Below, piece after piece: positions 37,701 through 46,055 of a stretch of DNA of 64,000 nucleotides. Below the pieces are notes generated by a model that saw only the letters and a program-made list of their open reading frames with translations, was not told the DNA's origin and searched no databases. This DNA is from Halichoerus grypus (taxonomy: Eukaryota; Chordata; Mammalia; Carnivora; Phocidae): assembly GCF_964656455.1 (NCBI RefSeq), contig NC_135722.1, forward strand, positions 86,919,313 through 86,983,312, in the 5' to 3' direction. The first letter of the stretch is position 1; each line of letters begins with the position of its first letter. Position numbers and translations under genes: made by a program.

Positions 37701-40700
37701 CCACTTCCCCACACCAGTCTCAGCAGTCCACTGTGGACGTTGGCCAGCTCCACGACCCTCAGACCTACACCCAGCATGCCATCCAGGTGCAGCACATCCA
37801 AGTCACAGAGCCCACTTCCTCCACCCCCTCATCATCCCAGGTATGTTCTCCCACTGCTCACGAAAGGCAATACGGTCTTGGGGACCCTGGAACGTTCATC
37901 AGAGTGAAGAGGCATTGTCTTCAGACCCAGTCAGCTTGACTATTGAAACGATGCCGTTTATTTTTGGGCCTTCATTAAAGATCCTACCTTTGCCTCCAGG
38001 TTTTATATTGGCATTATGGACACACTTGCATTAAGTGATGAGCTTCCCCTAAGCAAAAGGAGCCCTGTGATCTTATATCCTAGGGACAACCTAGGCCTTT
38101 GTTTCCTATTCTAAATGGCTGTCTTGATAGCATGCAGTTGCTAAGTTGTTTCTTGAATTTTGGAACAGTGACTTTGTGGCGTATTGTTGTGTTTATATCA
38201 TAGAGGCTGTTATTGAGACAGCATAGCTACATCCATTAAAAAAATATTTATTAAAAATCTTACCCTTTTCATGAAACTTTTCTAGGTCTTGCCCTCAAGG
38301 AGCTTGGAGTCTAGTAGGGATATAACAAATATATAGAAGTAAACAGGATATAAAGCGAAGGTATCTGAACCAGAAAGGATACATGTAGGCCCACCTCTGA
38401 TATTCACAGGTTCCAGAACAAGAGTACAAATGAAAGCCTGCATGCCATGTGTCTGGGTGGTTAAAAGTTTCAAATCAAGCTAACAAACTTAAATAAAATA
38501 TGTTCTTTGCAACTACATGAATGGAGCTAGAGACTATTATGCTAAGTGAAGTAAGTCTGTCAGAGATAGACAGATACCATATGATTTCACTCATATGTGG
38601 AATTTAAGAATCAAAACAAATGAGCAAAGGGAAAAAAAAGAGAGAGGGGCAAACCAAGAAACAGACTCTCTCTCCTTTTTTTTTTTTTTTTTTTAAAGAT
38701 TTTATTTATTTATTTGAGAGAGAGAGAGCAAGCAGGGGCAGGGCAGAGGGAGAGGGAGAAGCGGACTCCCCGCTGAGCAGGGAGCCTGACACGGGGCTTG
38801 ATCTCACCACCCTGAGATCACGACCTGAGCCGAAATCAAGAGTCAGACGCTTAACTGACTGAGCCACGCAGGCGCCCCAACTAACTGGAATTTAAGTAAA
38901 AACTTTAAAAAATGTATGTTCTATCTTCCTGCTTGACACATATATTTTCATAATAACAAAATTGAAAAGGATATGCTAAGTAACAATTGCTACTAAATAA
39001 CATGGTTAGTGCCAATTCGAAATTCCTTGCCTTCCTGCCAAGCGTGTGGGCGGCACTGGCAGCTGCTAGGCTGGGGGCGGGAGGAAGGGGGAAAGGATTT
39101 CTCCCTCCCTGGCTGGCTCTGTGCCCTTCGGACTGCTGTGGAAATCCATAGGATAAACATGCACTTTCTCTGCCTTCCTGTTTACTGGGGGGCATTGGGG
39201 ATGGGAGGCTCTGCTGCTTGCCATCTGACGGCCCCTCCCCTCCTTCTAGTGTGAGGTTCAGCAGCTGTGAGGTTTCTGTCACTTCTCCCAGTCCCAGACA
39301 GTCACCTCTGTCCACGAGGGGCCCTTCTTTCCCACCCCCACGGGCATCACACTTTTAAGTTTCTCAAAGGAACCCTAGGCTGGAGGGACTCCTCAGAAGA
39401 TGGTGGCACAGGGACGACCTTCCCCAAGACTGCTCCCTGTTTCTTCTCACCCAGCCTCCAGCCTGCACCTCACAGGGCTTCTGTGTACCCACATGGACAC
39501 CCCGACCCACGTGTCTCAGCTTCTTCCACATCCCTGCACAGGTGATCCCACGGCCACCCCCGTGGTCCCCTGTGCCCAAATGCCATTAGAGGAGCCCACA
39601 TCCAAGAGCTAGGACCCCTGCAAGGTGACGGACTCAGGGAATAGACTTGTGCAGGCCCTGGAAGTGGGTGCAGGGCTGTTGTCATAGGGAATGGGGAACT
39701 CTGGTTCCCAAGTGTCACCTAGAAGGGGACACTTACTCCAGGGCCATGGTCTAAGGATGGGTCTTGCCTGGGTCTAAGGATGATGTGGCTATATTGATAA
39801 GTTATGGGCTTTCAGAAGAGGGAAAGATTCTGTTTTGCAGGGAATCAAGGATATTTCTATAGAAGTGGTATCTGAATGAGGTCTTGAAGGAGGGGTTTGA
39901 TTTTGACATGGTAGTTGGGGAACACATTATGATCTGAATACGGTCTCACTGTGAGTAAAGGCACAGAGGTGGGAAACTGGTATTATTTATGGAAAACTGT
40001 TTAGGTTACTAATAGGAAATGATGTTTGGGAGAAAAGTTGGGAAAGTAGTTTGGAGCTGGAATATGGAGGGCTTGAATGGCAAACTATGGAGCTTGGGCT
40101 CTATCCTGTGGACAGGAGTAAGCCTCTCCATGGATGTCTGCCTGTACACCTGTGTTTATCTCCATTACCTGAGTGGGATTTCCCAGTGTACTCAGTGGAA
40201 ATTATGATTTCTGGGTTCTACTTCAATTTGTGTTACAGATTCGCTCTGTGACATAGGCAAGTTCTTCAGCTTCTCAGTTTGTTAAATCTTATGTAATGAA
40301 GATAATTAGACTTTCATTCATTTGTCTTTCTAATGAGCTCAGTGAAATTAATTTTTTGGATATTCTTGTAGATAATCCTTTGAAAACGAATTAGGATTTT
40401 GATAGTTATGATTCCTTTTCATTAATCCTATTATTTAAAATATTATTATTTTAGCAGCAATACTTCCAGTGTTATAATTCATGTTAGCCAGATTTGCTTC
40501 CTTCAGTTATTTGTGAGTCTTAACTAAATTGGAAGTGATTAGTTTTCTACTCCCGCCTTGTCTTTCTCTCTAGGTAACTGGGCAGCCCTTGAGCCCTGCC
40601 TCCCAGCAGTCCCAGCAAGGGCTCAGCCCCTCGCAGATACAAGGCGGCGCCTCCACCCCGGGCCAGGCTCTCCAGCAGCCGGGCTCCTCTGTGCAACACA

Positions 40701-43700
40701 CCTACCTACCCAACGCTTGGAACTCCTTCCGTGGCTACTGTAAGGCAGGAACAGGGATGGTGCTGTGGCTCACGGGTGGGGAATCTACACTCAAGGGTCA
40801 TAATTTCATCAGCTTTAGAATAAATTTTCTGGACTAAAGTGTCATTGGCCATATTCTACACTTCGTAGTGCATGTCCTTGAATGAGTTTCCTGACCAAAT
40901 TCAAGGCAGCGTTCTGATCTCAGAGAGCCACCCATTTCAGAGACATCAGGAACACTGCCAGAGAAAGTGTAGGCGGATGGACTAATCGCAGAATAGATGG
41001 ATCTAGGGTAGGTTGATGTGGTGAGTCATCTCTTCCATCAACATTTATTGAATACAGTCTTTGTATAGGTGGATGTGCTAGACCCTGGCTATACAAAAAA
41101 TTAATATTGATTCATATCAGTAACACCACCCAGTAACACCATACAGCCAGCTTTCATTAAGCTCTCACTAGGTGCCAGGAATGATTCTAAACCACATATA
41201 TACTACATTCAGTATTCACAACAACATATAAGTACAATTGCTATTTGCACTTTATAGATAGGGAAACTCAGACACAGAGTAACTTGCCCAAGGAACACAG
41301 CTAGTAACTAGAGGATTGGAACTCAGGCAGTCTGGCTTCAGAGTTTACACTCCAAACCACCCCACTCTGTGGCCTCTCCTTATAAGATAGTCTTTGGCTC
41401 AAAGAGATCATTATCTAGTAGAGAGAGATATATGAGTAGTTGGCTTTCAAAACCCTGAGATTAGTGCTACAGAAGCAGCAAAAAGCTGGTGCTGGAGGTC
41501 CTAATAGTGAACAGATTTGGTGGGGATGGCAGCCTTGGATATGAGCTGGAAAGCATGGGGTCTTTATGACTGAAGATCTGGAATAGAGGAAACGACAGCC
41601 CTTGATAGTAGCAGCTAGGAGCAGTAGGGGCTGAGAAGTTAGGAAGGCCAGTGTTGGTCTTCCTCCTACTATTGATTTTTTTCCTTGAGTCTGTCTCCGT
41701 CGTCCTTGGCTGTGTTATGTGGATTTGGTATGGAATCAGGCTCAAACTGTACGTTCTTGTTATTTTTACACTCTGTTCTCTTAAATATTGGTGGTCACAA
41801 TGAGGGCTGAGTCTTGTTTCTAGTCGGGGAAAGACTCCTACTCACGGTAAATACCAGGAGAACCCTGGTCAGTAGACATTTATACTAAGTTTAATTCCAG
41901 TGAAAGAAATGTGGCATGATGCAGATCACCATGGGAATAATAGAAAACCTGAAGAAAAGATTCTGGAATTGAAGTTATTAGGCAAAACATTTAAAATACA
42001 AAAAATAGAATAGTATAATGAACGCCTTTGTACCCATTATCCAACTTCAGTTATGAACTCAGGGCCAGTCTTGTCTCATTTGTACCCCCAACGTTCTCTT
42101 CCAATCCCCCAACTATACAATAATCCATATTATTTCATCCATAAATATTTTTTAAAATATTTTATTTATTTATTTATTTATTTAGAGCATGAGTGGGCCT
42201 GGGGGGAGGGGCAGAGAGAGAAGCTCAAGCAGATTCCTCACTGAGCGTGGAGCCCAATGCCGGGCTCCATCTCACAACCCTGAGATCATGACCTGTGATG
42301 AAATCAAAAGTCAGACGCTTAACCAACTGAGCCACCCAGGTGCCTACATCCATAAATATATATAGTTTTAAAGATTTATTTATTTATTTGAGGGGGAGGG
42401 GCAGGGGGGAGAGAGAGGATCTCAAGCAGATTCCCTGCTGAGTGTGGAGCCTGAAGTGGGGTTCATTTCACGACCCTGAGATCATGACCTGAGCCAAAAT
42501 CAAGACTCCCACGTTCAACTGACTGAGTCACCTAGGTGCCCACATAAATGTTTTTTAAAACACAACCCTAGGGGCGTCTGGGTGGCTCAGTCGTTAAGCA
42601 TCTGCCTTCGGCTCAGGTCATGATCTCAGGGTCCTGGGATCGAGCCCCGCATCGGGCTCCCTGCTCAGTGGGAGCCTGCTTCTCCCTCTCCCACTCCCCC
42701 TGCTTGTGTTCCCTCTCCCACTGTGTCTCTCTCTGTCAAATAAATAAAATCTTTTAAAAAAACAAAACAAAACACAACTCTAGTACTGTCATCAAACCTA
42801 AAAATAAATGACAGTAATTCTTTGATAACCATCAAATATCCACTGTTCGTATTTCTGTGATTGTCTCATAAATTTTTTTTTAAGATTTTATTAATTTATT
42901 TGACAGAGAGAGAGAGCATAAGCAGGGAAGCAGGCAGAGGGAGAGGGAGAAGCAGGCTCGCCGCTGAGCAGAGAGCCCAATGCGGGGCTCGATCCCAGGA
43001 CCTGGGATCATGACCTGGGCTGAAGGCAGTCACTTAACTGATTGAGCCACCCAGGCGCCCCTCATAAATTTTTTTTATGGTTGGTTTGTTCAAATTGAGT
43101 TCCAAATAAGGCTCATGCATTGCAATTGGTTATATATTTTGAAGTTTTTTTTTTAAGATTTTATTTTTTTAAGTAATTGCTACACCCAACGTGGGGCTCA
43201 AACCCATGACCCGAAGATCAAGATTCACATGCTCTACCGACCAGGCAGCCTTTGAGGTTTTTTTGTTTTTTGTTTTTTTTTTAAATATGTATTCTCTCTC
43301 TTTTAAATTGCAATTTATGTGTTGAAGAAACTGGGTCATTTGTTCTGTAGAATTTCTCACATTTTGAATTTTGCTGTTGTCATCCCTATATTATCATTTA
43401 AGATGCTTTCTTCTGTCCCTTTTCTTTCCTGTAGACTGGAGGCTTGATCAAATTCAGGTTCAGTTTTCCTCCCCAAGACACTTCTGGCTGGTGGTGTGTA
43501 CTTCCATCAGGAGGCACACAATGTTTGGTTGTCTGTCGTTTCCCTTTGCACCACTGTTTCATTAGAGATTGCAGAATTGTCATATTCTGATTCTATCATT
43601 CTTTTCTTACTTATCAGCTAGAAAACTTCTTCTTTTTTAAGATTTTATTTTTAAGTGATCTCTGCACCCAGTGTGGGGCTCAAACTCACAACCCCAAGAT

Positions 43701-46017
43701 CAAGAGTCATGCACACCACCGACTGGGCCAGCCAGGTGCCCCTAGAAAACTTCTGTAAAGAAAAAATTTTTACCTTAACTAACAGGTTACTCTGCGGTGC
43801 AGTTCGCACAGGAAGGGCAGGATAAATCCTTTAAATATTCAGTTCATCTCTTTTATTTACCAGTTTTCAAAATAATGAGTTCTTTCCTAGTATTATCCAA
43901 GGTGACCAATGAGGGGTATGCGTGTGTGTCTTACTATCATTGTATTCTCATGAATTTCAACACAGTAAATATATTTCAAGCCATTGCAGTTGTTACCCTT
44001 ATTGTTGCTCAGATTATCCCATCATTGGCTAATGAGAGCATCTTCAAATTGGCCCCTGTGTCTTTTCTACATGACCCTGTAGTCTCTTACAGCATCTTGC
44101 ATGCTGGTATGATCCCAGCTTATTTTATGATCTAGGCTCATCTTACAATGTTTCCTATATCAGCTCTGGAATCAGACAGAAGCTATTATATAAAGACCAT
44201 CAACTGGATGCTAGGGTGAACTTTGTTTTTAATTTGCTTTAATAACACTGGTGGTGAAATAAAATTCAAGTTAGATTATGTTGTGATTAGTAGGCAATAG
44301 TGGGTACATTTATCAGTGACTCAAATCCGAATATAAAAGTTAAAAATATTGAGCTAACAGGTAAACCTTTGTAACTTATTTCAAGGTTTAAAAAAAATTA
44401 TTGAATATTTGTCTTACGGATATTCAGAAGCCACATTTGGGGGAGATGCATTGATTATTTCTTTTTTTTTTTTTTGCATTGATTATTTCTAATATTTGAT
44501 AACTGTCTGCTAACTTCCTATGATCATTCTTATCAGAGTATCAAGAAATCGTATCATGATAAGATTCTACGGCAAGCAAATCTATGGAAAATGTCTCAAT
44601 GAAGAATGTGGCCAATGGTTAGGTATTTGTTTCTACAACTTGTATTAAAATCTGAGACCACTGAAGTGTGGCTATTTCCTGTTTTTCAGCATCGGAGATT
44701 CAAATGATGACACTTCCCCCAGGTCAGTTTGTGATTACAGACAGTGGTGTGGCCACTCCTGTCACCACTGGCCAAGTAAAGGCAGTTACGCCGGTAAGTG
44801 ACCTGCTCGGGAGGGCTTTGCTGTCCATCACACTACACCACTCTCCTCTCCCTCTGTTTCCTATTCCTCAGCTTTCCTTATCTGAGTTAGAAGTACCTCC
44901 TCTGTATTCCCATAACTCCTTGTGGAGTTATATTATAACCCTTATTATAGTTTATATTAATTACTGGTTTACTGTCAATCTTTTCCCAGCAGACAATGAA
45001 TTCCTTGAAAGCTGGGTCTTGGTCTTTATCTCTTTATTCTCAGTGCCTTGCACAGGACGCTGGGCTATAGCAAATGGTCAATAAATATCTATGCAGTTAA
45101 TAACTGTAATGAACCTCCTAGACCCATATACATACAGATTCGTAATTGATCACCTTTTTATGTGCTTTGTGGAAAGTATTCATGACTATTGGTCTTCAAC
45201 TGGGTTGGAAGAGAATAATAGAATGAATCTGTTATGGAGCTCTTTTAAGCTATTTTAAACATTCAATCTCCCCCACTTGTCCCACCCCTGGGAAAAACAT
45301 TGTCATGAATTATCTTGTTATATTTAGATTAGGCAGGTCAATGTTGATTTTATCTGCTACCTCTGGTTTTATCGTCACTGGTTTGTTCTGGCCTGCCTCT
45401 AAGTAATTAGAAAACAGTATGTAAATTTAAATTAAGAAACATACTCATGAGTGGCTAGGGATATTGGGAGGTTCCCAGGGGAAGGCTCTTTCCCAAGAGG
45501 TCTCAAAGAGTAGCAGGGTAGTCTGGTGGCCTCAAAACCTGATTTTTTGGGACGCCTGGGTGGCTCAGTCGGTTAAGCATCTGCCTTCAGCTCAGGTCAT
45601 GATCCCAGGGTTCTGGGATCGAGTCCCACATCAGGCTCCTTACTTAGCAGGGAGCCTGCTTTTCCCTCTGCCTGCCGCTCCCTCTGCTGTGCTCTCTCTC
45701 TCTCTGACAAATAAATTAAAAAAAAAAAAAAAAACCCAAAAATGAAAACCTGATTTTTTTCCCCCAAAGCATACCGAGAGGTTACCCATTTCTTAGCACA
45801 CAAACTCACATTAACTAGACTTAGGAGAGATGTGTAAATCCAGAGTAACACTATGGTCAGTGAAGATAATAACTAATGTACAATGGAATAGTCTCATTGG
45901 CATAATCAGTGAGATTTTTACTCCCTGTGAGACCCATTGACTCTTTACCTTTTTTTTGGCCAGGAACTCATTTGAGAACCTGATTATAGCCAAGGATGTT
46001 CCCCTCCTCCTGCCATA

Positions 46018-46055
<38 letters not shown>

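Larger units (their letters stand above)
37841..40573 (+). other. PRDM10: PRDM10 intron, 2.7 kb
   Basis: It contains a sense L1 3'-region fragment (about 38495-38670) with an antisense Can-SINE next to it (38676-38878), a GC-rich stretch at 39010-39760 with only short open frames, and an unassigned old repeat (about 39770-40130). Confidence 0.8.
41995..44205 (-). mobile_element. Old LINE (L1M-like), antisense, with six nested Can-SINEs
   Basis: Old LINE text is recognisable in pieces (41995-42149, 42769-42879, 43062-43149, 43251-43631, 43743-44205), for example TCAAATTCAGGTTCAGTTTT and ACTTCCATCAGGAGGCACAC. Six SINEs occupy about 0.95 kb of it. The 112-codon open frame at 43797-44135 is a remnant of this repeat, not a gene. 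Confidence 0.6.
40740..44689 (+). other. PRDM10: PRDM10 intron, 3.9 kb
   Basis: MIR at 41145-41375. From 41995 to 44205 lies an antisense old LINE broken by six Can-SINEs. A target-duplication-like footprint around a bare poly(T) is at 44448-44490. No exon recognised. Confidence 0.8.

Noticed and set aside
39009..39718. Several overlapping open frames on both strands
   Set aside because: A GC-rich intronic region; frames on both strands are similar in length, as expected by composition.
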